A stretch of 64,000 nucleotides of DNA, taken from NCBI GenBank assembly GCA_029168955.1, contig JAPDOI010000137.1:1496679-1560678 (forward strand), written 5' to 3'. Below the pieces are notes generated by a model. The model was not told where the DNA came from. It worked only from the letters and a program-made list of their open reading frames with translations, and searched no databases. A program made the position numbers and the translations under genes. The stretch comes from Aplectana chamaeleonis. Taxonomy: Eukaryota > Nematoda > Chromadorea > Rhabditida > Cosmocercidae. Positions 42,555 to 55,900 of the stretch are shown in pieces. Position 1 is the stretch's first letter. Each line of letters begins with the position of its first letter.

Positions 42555-43014
42555 TTAAAGGCAGCATACACGCTCGTTAACTTGTTTGAGATAACTGCGG
42601 AAATAGAATGGTGTGACACAGAACGCAAAGCCTACGCATTTTGAAGCGTCAAAAACGTCCCACAATGACGCTACACGAGTAAGAGGTTGATCCCGCTCCT
42701 GTATCTGCCCGCTTTCTGCATTTGCGTCCTCCTCCCAAACCGGGGTTCTGGGGCCCCTCTCACCGTCGTCGATGTATGTGGTTTTCTTATTACACTTACT
42801 GTACCACCTGCAAACGTCGCTGATGGTGGGAATGACGCAGGACCTCTGTTTGGAGGAGGACGCAGTTACAGGAGCGGAGCCAACTTCTTACTCATGTAGC
42901 GTCATTGTGGGTCGTTTTTGACGCTTCAAAGTGCGTAGGCGCTGTGTTCTGAGCCATACCATACCATTTCCGTAGTTACCTCAACCACGCTTACGAGCGT
43001 GTGTGCTGCCTTTA
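42555..43014 (+). mobile_element. AGGCAGCATAC MITE, second copy
   Basis: TTAA-AGGCAGCATACACGCTCG to CGAGCGTGTGTGCTGCCT-TTAG, 460 bp. The interior (GACGCTACACGAGTAAGAGG, CATTGTGGGTCGTTTTTGAC) matches 7327-7804. Confidence 0.88.
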
Positions 43015-43939
43015 GGAAACTGCATCGGGCAACCTGAGTTGTCAAAGCTTCTGTCAAAAGCATTACTCGAAATCGCGTCAACCGAACGCTCAAAGGCAGG
43101 AGAAAATTCATTTTGGAGTTTTAATAAAGCCTGAATAAGAAGAAATGCAATACGCCGAGTTATTCAAAAACCTGGTATTTAGAAGATCTCTGTTTTTCAT
43201 CAACAAACGATTCAACATCCAGTTTTTCCTCAAATTGTATTTGAAGCGCTCTCTGAAGACGTATCGCAAGACATCAAGCAGAGGAAAATTCATTAACATA
43301 AATGGAATTCATGGACCTCATAGAAGAACTATTATAGAGAGTTAAAAAAGGTAAATTTCTCGTTGTAGCCTGGAACACCCGCAAATCGAGCACTCAACTT
43401 TCAAGTTCTGCTATAAAAGAAATTCTTTGATTATTATGATGTGGAAAGTTATGATATCCTGTACACACAAGGGAGTTACACAAAAGAAATAGGATAGCAG
43501 CAGTCAGCAATGTATCACACTAGAGGACGACACTTGAGATGTGATGGGCTGTGGGAATTGATTATAATTTTGATTGCCAATCAGTCGAGTTTGTAGATCG
43601 TCGGCCTCATCGCCGTATTTGCTCTGCACATGGGTTCATTCGCTCCCCTCATTCAGCTTTCGAAGAAAATCAGGAAGTTTGACTCATTTTTCTCAGAGAT
43701 TCAAATTTCTGCATCTCAATGTCTACAATGATAAAACTATCGTTCTCAGAGCCTAATTCCGGTCCGCAATTGCGGACTACGGTTGTTGCATCATGCGACA
43801 CGACTAGACGAAAATACCGTGCGGTACAAATTGCCACGATAGCCGTAAAATATAGTGTATGGTGCAATTACACAACTCACACCGGGAATCACGCCTGTAA
43901 TTCCAGTGCAACCGCATTCTCAATAAATAATCACATAGG
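43015..43939. other. unassigned sequence before the satellite
   Basis: No gene recognised. A remnant of the ATTCCGG palindrome family (CCTAATTCCGGTCCGCAATT, GCGGACTACGGTTGTTGCAT) lies at about 43752-43815 as one arm only. Confidence 0.45.
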
Positions 43940-46900
43940 AACGGTTGTTTGGCGGTGGAAAAGGGATTGTCGGTGCAACCGCGGAAGCAAGAATAGAAAT
44001 CAGGTTGAAATCACTTGAAACCCAGATCGGACGGTGCAGCCTTCGGCTGCACCGTCAGGCAAGGGAGGTAATCCCCGGGTGGGGGCTGATTTTCGTGTTG
44101 GCTGCAATTCGGAGTGGTTTAAATCATTTGAGACCCTGGATGGACGGTGCAGCCTTCGGATGCACCGTCAGGCAAGGGAGGTAATCCCCGGGTGGAGGCT
44201 GATTTTAGTGTTGGCTGCAATTCGGAGTGGTTTAAATCATTTGAGACCGTGGATGGACGGTGCAGCCTTCGGCTGCACCGTCAGGCAAGGAAGGTAATCC
44301 CCGGATGGAGGCTGATTTTAGTGTTGGCTGCAATTCGGAGTGGTTTAAATCATTTGAGACCCTGGATGGACGGTGCAGCCTTCGGCTGCACCGTCAGGCA
44401 AGGGAGGTAATCCCCGGGTGGGGGCTGATTTTAGTGTTGGCTGCATTTCGGAGTGGTTTAAATCATTTGAGACCCTGGATGGACGGTGCAGCCTTCGGCT
44501 GCACCGTCAGGCAAGGAAGGTAATTCCCGGATGGAGGCTGATTTTAGTGTTGGCTGCAATTCGGAGTGGTTTAAATCATTTGAGACCGTGGATGGACGGT
44601 GCAGCCTTTGGCTGCACCGTCAGGCAAGGAAGGTAATCCCCGGGTGGAGGCTGATTTTAGTGTTGGCTGCAATTCGGAGTGGTTTAAATCATTTGAGACC
44701 CTGGATGGACGGTGCAGCCTTTGGATGCACCGTCAGGCAAGGGAGGTAATCCCCGGGTGGAGGCTGATTTTAGTGTTGGCTGCAATTCGGAGTGGTTTAA
44801 ATCATTTGAGACCCTGGATGGACGGTGCAGCCTTCGGATGCACCGTCAGGCAAGGAAGGTAATCCCCGGGTGGGAGCTGATTTTAGTGTTGGCTGCATTT
44901 CGGAGTGGTTTAAATTATTTGAGACCATGGATGGACGGTGCAGCCTTCGGATGCACCGTCAGGCAAGGGAGGTAATCCCCGGATGGAGGCTGATTTTAGT
45001 GTTGGCTGCAATTCGGATTGGTTTAAATCATTTGAGACCCTGGATGGACGGTGCAGCCTTCGGATGCACCGTCAGGCAAGGAAGGTAATCCCCGGATGGA
45101 GGCTGATTTTAGTGTTGGTTGCAATTCGGATTGGTTTAAATCATTTGAGACCGTGGATGGACGGTGCAGCCTTCGGCTGCACCGTCAGGCAAGGAAGGTA
45201 ATCCCCGGATGGAGGCTGATTTTAGTGTTGGCTGCAATTTGGAGTGGTTAAAATCATTTGAGACCGTGGATGGACGGTGCAGCCTTCGGCTGCACCGTCA
45301 GGCAAGGAAGGTCATCCCCGGGTGGAGGCTGATTTTAGTGTTGGCTGCAATTCGGAGTGGTTTAAATCATTTGAGACCCTGGATGGACGGTGCAGCCTTC
45401 GGATGCACCGTCAGGCAAGGGAGGTAATCCCCGGGTGGAGGCTGATTTTAGTGTTGGCTGCAATTCGGAGTGGTTTAAATCATTTGAGACCCTGGATGGA
45501 CGGTGCAGCCTTCGGCTGCACCGTCAGGCAAGGAAGGTAATCCCCGGGTGGAGGCTGATTTTAGTGTTGGCTGCAATTCGGAGTGGTTTAAATCATTTGA
45601 GACCGTGGATGGACGGTGCAGCCTTCGGCTGCACCGTCAGGCAAGGAAGGTAATCCCCGGGTGGAGGCTGATTTTAGTGTTGGCTGCAATTCGGAGTGGT
45701 TTAAATCATTTGAGACCCTGGATGGACGGTGCAGCCTTCGGATGCACCGTCAGGCAAGGGAGGTAATCCCCGGGTGGAGGCTGATTTTAGTGTTGGCTGC
45801 AATTCGGAGTGGTTTAAATCATTTGAGACCCTGGATGGACGGTGCAGCCTTCGGATGCACCGTCAGGCAAGGGAGGTAATCCCCGGGTGGAGGCTGATTT
45901 TAGTGTTGGCTGCAATTCGGAGTGGTTTAAATCATTTGAGACCCTGGATGGACGGTGCAGCCTTCGGCTGCACCGTCAGGCAAGGAAGGTAATCCCCGGG
46001 TGGAGGCTGATTTTAGTGTTGGCTGCAATTCGGAGTGGTTTAAATCATTTGAGACCCTGGATGGACGGTGCAGCCTTCGGCTGCACCGTCAGGCAAGGAA
46101 GGTAATCCCCGGGTGGAGGCTGATTTTAGTGTTGGCTGCAATTCGCAGTGGTTTAAATCATTTGAGACCCTGGATGGACGGTGCAGCCTTCGGCTGCACC
46201 GTCAGGCAAGGAAGGTAATCCCCGGGTGGAGGCTGATTTTAGTGTTGGCTGCAATTCGGAGTGGTTTAAATCATTTGAGACCCTGGATGGACGGTGCAGC
46301 CTTCGGATGCACCGTCAGGCAAGGAAGGTAATCCCCGGGTGGAGGCTGATTTTAGTGTTGGCTGCAATTCGGAGTGGTTTAAATCATTTGAGACCCTGGA
46401 TGGACGGTGCAGCCTTCGGCTGCACCGTCAGGCAAGGAAGGTAATCCCCGGGTGGAGGCTGATTTTAGTGTTGGCTGCAATTCGGAGTGGTTTAAATCAT
46501 TTGAGACCCTGGATGGACGGTGCAGCCTTCGGCTGCACCGTCAGGCAAGGGAGGTAATCCCCGGGTGGAGGCTGATTTTAGTGTTGGCTGCAATTCGGAG
46601 TGGTTTAAATCATTTGAGACCCTGGATGGACGGTGCAGCCTTCGGCTGCACCGTCAGGCAAGGAAGGTAATCCCCGGGTGGAGGCTGATTTTAGTGTTGG
46701 CTGCAATTCGGAGTGGTTTAAATCATTTGAGACCCTGGATGGACGGTGCAGCCTTCGGCTGCACCGTCAGGCAAGGAAGGTAATCCCCGGATGGAGGCTG
46801 ATTTTAGTGTTGGCTGCAATTCGGAGTGGTTTAAATCATTTGAGACCCTGGATGGACGGTGCAGCCTTCGGCTGCACCGTCAGGCAAGGGAGGTAATCCC

Positions 46901-49900
46901 CGGGTGGAGGCTGATTTTAGTGTTGGCTGCAATTCGGAGTGGTTTAAATCATTTGAGACCGTGGATGGACGGTGCAGCCTTCGGCTGCACCGTCAGGCAA
47001 GGAAGGTAATCCCCGGATGGAGGCTGATTTTAGTGTTGGCTGCAATTCGGAGTGGTTTAAATCATTTGAGACCCTGGATGGACGGTGCAGCCTTCGGCTG
47101 CACCGTCAGGCAAGGAAGGTAATCCCCGGGTGGAGGCTGATTTTAGTGTTGGCTGCAATTCGGAGTGGTTTAAATCATTTGAGACCCTGGATGGACGGTG
47201 CAGCCTTCGGCTGCACCGTCAGGCAAGGGAGGTAATCCCCGGGTGGAGGCTGATTTTAGTGTTGGCTGCAATTCGGAGTGGTTTAAATCATTTGAGACCC
47301 TGGATGGACGGTGCAGCCTTCGGATGCACCGTCAGGCAAGGAAGGTAATCCCCGGGTGGAGGCTGATTTTAGTGTTGGCTGCAATTCGGAGTGGTTTAAA
47401 TCATTTGAGACCCTGGATGGACGGTGCAGCCTTCGGCTGCACCGTCAGGCAAGGAAGGTAATCCCCGGATGGAGGCTGATTTTAGTGTTGGCTGCAATTC
47501 GGAGTGGTTTAAATCATTTGAGACCCTGGATGGACGGTGCAGCCTTCGGCTGCACCGTCAGGCAAGGAAGGTAATCCCCGGGTGGAGGCTGATTTTAGTG
47601 TTGGCTGCAATTCGGAGTGGTTTAAATCATTTGAGACCCTGGATGGACGGTGCAGCCTTCGGATGCACCGTCAGGCAAGGGAGGTAATCCCCGGGTAGAG
47701 GCTGATTTTAGTGTTGGCTGCAATTCGGAGTGGTTTAAATCATTTGAGACCCTGGATGGACGGTGCAGCCTCCGGCTGCACCGTCAGGCAAGGAAGGTAA
47801 TCCCCGGATGGAGCCTGATTTTAGTGTTGGCTGCAATTCGGAGTGGTTTAAATCATTTGAGACCCTGGATGGACGGTGCAGCCTTCGGATGCACCGTCAG
47901 GCAAGGGAGGTAATCCCCGGGTGGAGGCTGATTTTAGTGTTGGCTGCAATTCGGAGTGGTTTAAATCATTTGAGACCCTGGATGGACGGTGCAGCCTTCG
48001 GCTGCACCGTCAGGCAAGGGAGGTAATCCCCGGGTGGAGGCTGATTTTAGTGTTGGCTGCAATTCGGAGTGGTTTAAATCATTTGAGACCCTGGATGGAC
48101 GGTGCAGCCTTCGGCTGCACCGTCAGGCAAGGAAGGTAATCTCCGGGTGGAGGCTGATTTTAGTGTTGGCTGCAATTCGGAGTGGTTTAAATCATTTGAG
48201 ACCCTGGATGGACGGTGCAGCCTTCGGCTGCACCGTCAGGCAAGGGAGGTAATCCCCGGGTGGAGGCTGATTTTAGTGTTGGCTGCAATTCGAAGTGGTG
48301 TAAATCATTTGAGGCCCTGATGGACGGTGCAGCCTTCGGCTGCACCGCCAGGCAAGGAAGGTAATCCCCGGGTGGAGGCTGATTTTAGTGTTGGCTGCAA
48401 TTCGGAGTGGTTTAAATCATTTGAGACCCTGGATGGACGGTGCAGCCTTCGGCTGCACCGTCAGGCAAGGGAGGTAATCCCCGGGTGGAGGCTGATTTTA
48501 GTGTTGGCTGCAATTCGGAGTGGTTTAAATCATTTGAGACCCTGGATGGACGGTGCAGCCTTCGGCCGCACCGTCAGGCAAGGAAGGTAATCCCCGGGTG
48601 GGGGCTGATTTTAGTGTTGGCTGCATTTCGGAGTGGTTTAAATCATTTGAGACCCTGGATGGACGGTGCAGCCTTCGGCTGCACCGTCAGGCAAGGGAGG
48701 TAATCCCCGGGTGGAGGCTGATTTTAGTGTTGGCTGCAATTCGGAGTGGTTTAAATCATTTGAGACCCTGGATGGACGGTGCAGCCTTCGGCTGCACCGT
48801 CAGGCAAGGGAGGTAATCCCCGGGTGGGGGCTGATTTTAGTGTTGGCTGCATTTCGGAGTGGTTTAAATCATTTGAGACCGTGGATGGACGGTGCAGCCT
48901 TCGGCTGCACCGTCAGGCAAGGAAGGTAATCCCCGGATGGAGGCTGATTTTAGTGTTGGCTGCATTTCGGAGTGGTTTAAATCATTTGAGACCCTGGATG
49001 GACGGTGCAGCCTTCGGCTGCACCGTCAGGCAAGGGAGGTAATCCCCGGGTGGGGGCTGATTTTAGTGTTGGCTGCAATTCGGAGTGGTTTAAATCATTT
49101 GAGACCCTGGATGGACGGTGCAGCCTTCGGCTGGACCCTCAGGCAAGGAAGGTAATCCCCGGATGGAGGCTGATTTTAGTGTTGGCTGCATTTCGGAGTG
49201 GTTTAAATCATTTGAGACCCTGGATGGACGGTGCAGCCTTCGGCTGCACCGTCAGGCAAGGGAGGTAATCCCCGGGTGGGGGCTGATTTTAGTGTTGGCT
49301 GCATTTCGGAGTGGTTTAAATCATTTGAGACCCTGGATGGACGGTGCAGCCTTCGGCTGCACCGTCAGGCAAGGGAGGTAATCCCCGGGTGGAGGCTGAT
49401 TTTAGTGTTGGCTGCAATTCGGAGTGGTTTAAATCATTTGAGACCGTGGATGGACGGTGCAGCCTTCGGCTGCACCGTCAGGCAAGGGAGGTAATCCCCG
49501 GGTGGAGGCTGATTTTAGTGTTGGCTGCAATTCGGAGTGGTTTAAATCATTTGAGACCCTGGATGGACGGTGCAGCCTTCGGATGCACCGTCAGGCAAGG
49601 GAGGTAATCCCCGGGTGGAGGCTGATTTTAGTGTTGGCTGCAATTCGGAGTGGTTTAAATCATTTGAGACCCTGGATGGACGGTGCAGCCTTCGGATGCA
49701 CCGTCAGGCAAGGAAGGTAATCCCCGGGTGGAGGCTGATTTTAGTGTTGGCTGCAATTCGGAGTGGTTTAAATCATTTGAGACCCTGGATGGACGGTGCA
49801 GCCTTCGGATGCACCGTCAGGCAAGGGAGGTAATCCCCGGGTGGAGGCTGATTTTAGTGTTGGCTGCAATTCGGAGTGGTTTAAATCATTTGAGACCCTG

Positions 49901-52900
49901 GATGGACGGTGCAGCCTCCGGCTGCACCGTCAGGCAAGGAAGGTAATCCCGGGTGGGGGCTGATTTTAGTGCTGGCTGCATTTCGGAGTGGTTTAAATCA
50001 TTTGAGACCCTGGATGGACGGTGCAGCCTTCGGCTGCACCGTCAGGCAAGGAAGGTAATCCCCGGGTGGAGGCTGATTTTAGTGTTGGCTGCAATTCGGA
50101 GTGGTTTAAATCATTTGAGACCCTGGATGGACGGTGCAGCCTTCGGCTGCACCGTCAGGCAAGGGAGGTAATCCCCGGGTGGGGGCTGATTTTAGTGTTG
50201 GCTGCATTTCGGAGTGGTTTAAATCATTTGAGACCCTGGATGGACGGTGCAGCCTTCGGCTGCACCGTCAGGCAAGGAAGGTAATCCCCGGGTGGAGGCT
50301 GATTTTAGTGTTGGCTGCAACTCGGAGAGGCTTAAACCATTTGAGACGCTGGATGGACGGTGCAGCCTTCGGCTGCAACCGTCAGGCAAGGAGGTAATCC
50401 CCGGGTGGAGGCTGATTTTAGTGTTGGCTGCATTTCAGGTGGTTTAACTCATCTGAGAGCGTGGGTGGACCGTGCAGCCTTCGGCTGCCCCGCCGGGCAA
50501 GGAAGGTAATCCCCGGGTGGAGGCTGATTTTAGTGTTGGCTGCAATTCGGAGTGGTTTAAATCATTTGAGACCGTGGATGGACGGTGCAGCCTTCGGCTG
50601 CACCGTCAGGCAAGGGAGGTAATCCCCGGATGGAGGCTGATTTTAGTGTTGGCTGCAATTCGGAGTGGTTTAAATCATTTGAGACCCTGGATGGACGGTG
50701 CAGCCTTCGGCTGCACCGTCAGGCAAGGGAGGTAATCCCCGGATGGAGGCTGATTTTAGTGTTGGCTGCAATTCGGAGTGGTTTAAATCATTTGAGACCC
50801 TGGACGGACGGTGCAGCCTTCGGCTGCACCGTCAGGCAAGGGAGGTAATCCCCGGGTGGAGGCTGATTTTAGTGTTGGCTGCATTTCGGAGTGGTTTAAA
50901 TCATTTGAGACCTGGATGGACGGTGCAGCCTTTCGGCTGCACCGTCAGGCAAGGAAGGTAATCCCCGGGTGGAGGCTGATTTTAGTGTTGGCTGCACTTC
51001 GGAGTGGTTTAAATCATTTGAGACCGTGGATGGACGGTGCAGCCTTCGGCTGCACCGTCAGGCAAGGGGGGTAATCCCCGGGTGGAGGCTGATTTTAGTG
51101 TTGGCTGCAATTCAGAGTGGTTTAAATCATTTGAGACCCTGGATGGATTTGGTGCAGCCTTCGGATGCACCGTCAGGCAAGGGAGGTAATCCCCGGGTGG
51201 GGGCTGATTTTAGTGTTGGCTGCATTTCGGAGTGGTTTAAATCATTTGAGACCCTGAATGGACGGTGCAGCCTTCGGCTGCACCGTCAGGCAAGGGAGGT
51301 AATCCCCGGGTGGAGGATGATCTTAGTGTTGGCTGCATTTCGGAGTGGTTTAAATCATTTGAGACCCTGAATGGACGGTGCAGCCTTCGGCTGCACCGTC
51401 AGGCAAGGGAGGTAATCCCCGGGTGGAGGCTGATTTTAGTGTTGGCTGCAATTCGGAGTGGTTTAAATCATTTGAGACCCTGGATGGACGGTGCAGCCTT
51501 CGGCTGCACCGTCAGGCAAGGAAGGTAATCCCCGGGTGGAGGCTGATTTTAGTGTTGGCTGCAATTCGCAGTGGTTTAAATCATTTGAGACCCTGGATGG
51601 ACGGTGCAGCCTTCGGCTGCACCGTCAGGCAAGGAAGGTAACCCTTGGGTGGAGGCTGATTTTAGTGTTGGCTGCAATTCGGAGTGGTTTAAATCATTTG
51701 AGACCCTGGATGGACGGTGCAGCCTTCGGCTGCACCGTCAGGCAAGGAAGGTAATCCCCGGGTGGAGGCTGATTTTAGTGTTGGCTGCAATTCGGAGTGG
51801 TTTAAATCATTTGAGACCCTGAATGGACGGTGCAGCCTTCGGCTGCACCGTCAGGCAAGGGAGGTAATCCCCGGGTGGAGGTTGATTTTAGTGTTGGCTG
51901 CAATTCGGAGTGGTTTAAATCATTTGAGACCCTGGATGGACGGTGCAGCCTTCGGCTGCACCGTCAGGCAAGGAAGGTAATCCCCGGGTGGAGGCTGATT
52001 TTAGTGTTGGCTGCAATTCGGAGTGGTTTAAATCATTTGAGACCCTGACTGGACGGTGCAGCCTTCGGCTGCACCGTCAGGCAAGGAAGGTAATCCCCGG
52101 GTGGAGGCTGATTTTAGTGTTGGCTGCAATTCGGAGTGGTTTAAATCATTTGAGACCCTGGATGGACGGTGCAGCCTTCGGCTGCACCGTCAGGCAAGGA
52201 AGGTAATCCCCGGGTGGAGGCTGATTTTAGTGTTGGCTGCAATTCGCAGTGATTTAAATCATTTGAGACCCTGGATGGACGGTGCAGCCTTCGGCTGCAC
52301 CGTCAGGCAAGGAAGGTAATCCCCGGGTGGAGGCTGATTTTAGTGTTGGCTGCAATTCGGAGTGGTTTAAATCATTTGAGACCCTGGATGGACGGTGCAG
52401 CCTTCGGCTGCACCGTCAGGCAAGGAAGGTAATCCCCGGGTGGAGGCTGATTTTAGTGTTGGCTGCAATTCGGAGTGGTTTAAATCATTTGAGACCCTGG
52501 ATGGACGGTGCAGCCTTCGGCTGCACCGTCAGGCAAGGGAGGTAATCCCCGGGTGGAGGCTGATTTTAGTGTTGGCTGCAATTCGGAGTGGTTTAAATCA
52601 TTTGAGACCCTGGATGGACGGTGCAGCCTTCGGCTGCACCGTCAGGCAAGGGAGGTAATCCCCGGGTGGGGGCTGATTTTAGTGTTGGCTGCATTTCGGA
52701 GTGGTTTAAATCATTTGAGACCGTGGATGGACGGTGCAGCCTTCGGCTGCACCGTCAGGCAAGGAAGGTAATCCCCGGATGGAGGCTGATTTTAGTGTTG
52801 GCTGCAATTCGGAGTGGTTTAAATCATTTGAGACCCTGGATGGACGGTGCAGCCTTCGGATGCACCGTCAGGCAAGGGAGGTAATCCCCGGGTGGAGGCT

Positions 52901-55900
52901 GATTTTAGTGTTGGCTGCAATTCGGAGTGGTTTAAATCATTTGAGACCCTGGATGGACGGTGCAGCCTTCGGCTGCACCGTCAGGCAAGGGAGGTAATCC
53001 CCGGGTGGAGGCTGATTTTAGTGTTGGCTGCAATTCGGAAAGGTTTAAATCATTTGAGACCCTGGATGGACGGTGCAGCCTTCGGATGCACCGTCAGGGA
53101 AGGAAGGTAATCCCCGGGTGGAGGCTGATTTTAGTGTTGGCTGCAATTCGGAGTGGTTCAAATCATTTGAGACCCTGGATGGACGGTGCAGCCTTCGGCT
53201 GCACCGTCAGGCAAGGGAGGTAATCCCCGGGTGGAGGCTGATTTTAGTGTTGGCTGCAATTCGGAGTGGTTTAAATCATTTGAGACCCTGGATGGACGGT
53301 GCAGCCTTCGGCTGCACCGTCAGGCAAGGAAGGTAATCCCCGGGTGGAGGCTGATTTTAGTGTTGGCTGCAATTCGGAGTGGTTTAAATCATTTGAGACC
53401 CTGGATGGACGGTGCAGCCTTCGGATGCACCGTCAGGCAAGGGAGGTAATCCCCGGGTGGAGGCTGATTTTAGTGTTGGCTGCAATTCGGAGTGGTTTAA
53501 ATCATTTGAGACCCTGGATGGACGGTGCAGCCTTCGGATGCACCGTCAGGCAAGGAAGGTAATCCACGGGTGGAGGCTGATTTTAGTGTTGGCTGCAATT
53601 CGGAGTGGTTTAAATCATTTGAGACCCTGGATGGACGGTGCAGCCTTCGGCTGCACCGTCAGGCAAGGGAGGTAATCCCCGGGTGGAGGCTGATTTTAGT
53701 GTTGGCTGCAATTCGGAGTGGTTTAAATCATTTGAGACCCTGGATGGACGGTGCAGCCTTCGGCTGCACCGTCAGGCAAGGAAGGTAATCCCCGGGTGGA
53801 GGCCGATTTAGTGTTGGCTGCAATTCGGAGTGGTTTAAATCATTTGAGACCCTGGATGGACGGTGCAGCCTTCGGCTGCACAGTCAGGCAAGGGAGGTAA
53901 TCCCCGGGTGGAGGCTGATTTTAGTGATAGCTGCAATTTGGGGGTGGTTTAAATCATTTGAGACCCTGGATGGACGGTGCAGCCTTCGGCTGCACCGTCA
54001 GGCAAGGAAGGTAATCCCCGGGTGGAGGCTGATTTTAGTGTTGGCTGCAATTCGGAGTGGTTTAAATCATTTGAGACCCTGGATGGACGGTGCAGCCTTC
54101 GGCTGCACCGTCAGGCAAGGGAGGTAATCCCCGGGTGGAGGCTGATTTTCATGTTGGCTGCAATTCGGAGTGGTTTAAATCATTTGAGACCTGGATGAGA
54201 TTTCGATGCAGCCTTCGGCTGCACCGTCAGGCAAGGAAGGTAATCCCCGGGTGGAGGCTGATTTTAGTGTTGGCTGCAATTCGCAGTGGTTTAAATCATT
54301 TGAGACCCTGGATGGACGGTGCAGCCTTCGGCTGCACCGTCAGGCAAGTAAGGTAATCCCCGGGTGGAGGCCGATTTTCATGTTGGCTGCAATTCGCAGT
54401 GATTTAAATCATTTGAGACCCTGGATGGACGGTGCAGCCTTCGGCTGCACCGTCAGGCAAGGAAGGTAATCCCCGGGTGGAGGCTGATTTTAGTGTTGGC
54501 TGCAATTCGGAGTGGTTTAAATCATTTGAGACCCTGGATGGACGGTGCAGCCTTCGGCTGCATCGTCAGGCAAGGAAGGTAATCCCCGGGTGGAGGCTGA
54601 TTTTAGTGTTGGCTGCAATTTGGAGTGGTTTAAATCATTTGAGACCGTGGATGGACGGGGCAGCCTTCGGCTGCACCGTCAGGCAAGGAAGGTAATCCCC
54701 GGGTGGAGGCTGATTTTAGTGTTGGCTGCAATTCGGAGTGGTTTAAATCATTTGAGACCCTGGATGGACGGTGCAGCCTTCGGCTGCACCGTCAGGCAAG
54801 GGAGGTAATCCCCGGGTGGGGGCTGATTTTAGTGTTGGCTGCATTTCGGAGTGGTTTAAATCATTTGAGACCCTGGATGGACGGTGCAGCCTTCGGCTGC
54901 ACCGTCAGGCAAGGAAGGTAATCCCCGGGTGGAGGCTGATTTTAGTGTTGGCTGCAATTCGGAGTGGTTTAAATCATTTGAGACCCTGGATGGACGGTGC
55001 AGCCTTCGGCTGCACCGTCAGGCAAGGGAGGTAATCCCCGGGTGGAGGCTGATTTTAGTGTTGGCTGCAATTCGGAGTGGTTTAAATCATTTGAGACCCT
55101 GGATGGACGGTGCAGCCTTCGGATGCACCGTCAGGCAAGGGAGGTAATCCCCGGGTGGAGGCTGATTTTAGTGTTGGCTGCAATTCGGAGTGGTTTAAAT
55201 CATTTGAGACCGTGGATGGACGGTGCAGCCTTCGGCTGCACCGTCAGGCAAGGGAGGTAATCCCCGGGTGGAGGCTGATTTTAGTGTTGGCTGCAATTCG
55301 GAGTGGTTTAAATCATTTGAGACCGTGGATGGACGGTGCAGCCTTCGGCTGCACCGTCAGGCAAGGGAGGTAATCCCCGGGTGGAGGCTGATTTTAGTGT
55401 TGGCTGCAATTCGGAGTGGTTTAAATCATTTGAGACCCTGGATGGACGGTGCAGCCTTCGGATGCACCGTCAGGCAAGGAAGGTAATCCCCGGGTGGGGG
55501 CTGATTTTAGTGTTGGCTGCATTTCGGAGTGGTTTAAATCATTTGAGACCCTGGATGGACGGTGCAGCCTTCGGATGCACCGTCAGGCAAGGGAGGTAAT
55601 CCCCGGGTGGAGGCTGATTTTAGTGTTGGCTGCAATTCGGAGTGGTTTAAATCATTTGAGACCCTGGATGGATTTGCAGCCTTCGGCTGCTCCGTCAGGC
55701 AAGGAAGGTAATCCCCGGGTGGAGGCTGATTTTAGTGTTGGCTGCAATTCGGAGTGGTTTAAATCATTTGAGACCCTGGATGGACGGTGCAGCCTTCGGC
55801 TGCACCGTCAGGCAAGGAAGGTAATCCCCGGGTGGAGGCTGATTTTAGTGTTGGCTGCAATTCGGAGTGGTTTAAATCATTTGAGACCCTGGATGGACGG

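Noticed and set aside
44029..44060. A UUCG tetraloop RNA hairpin in each satellite unit
   Set aside because: Pairing C with G around TTCG would put the rest of the stem out of register. The 12-bp stem leaves a TTC triloop instead.
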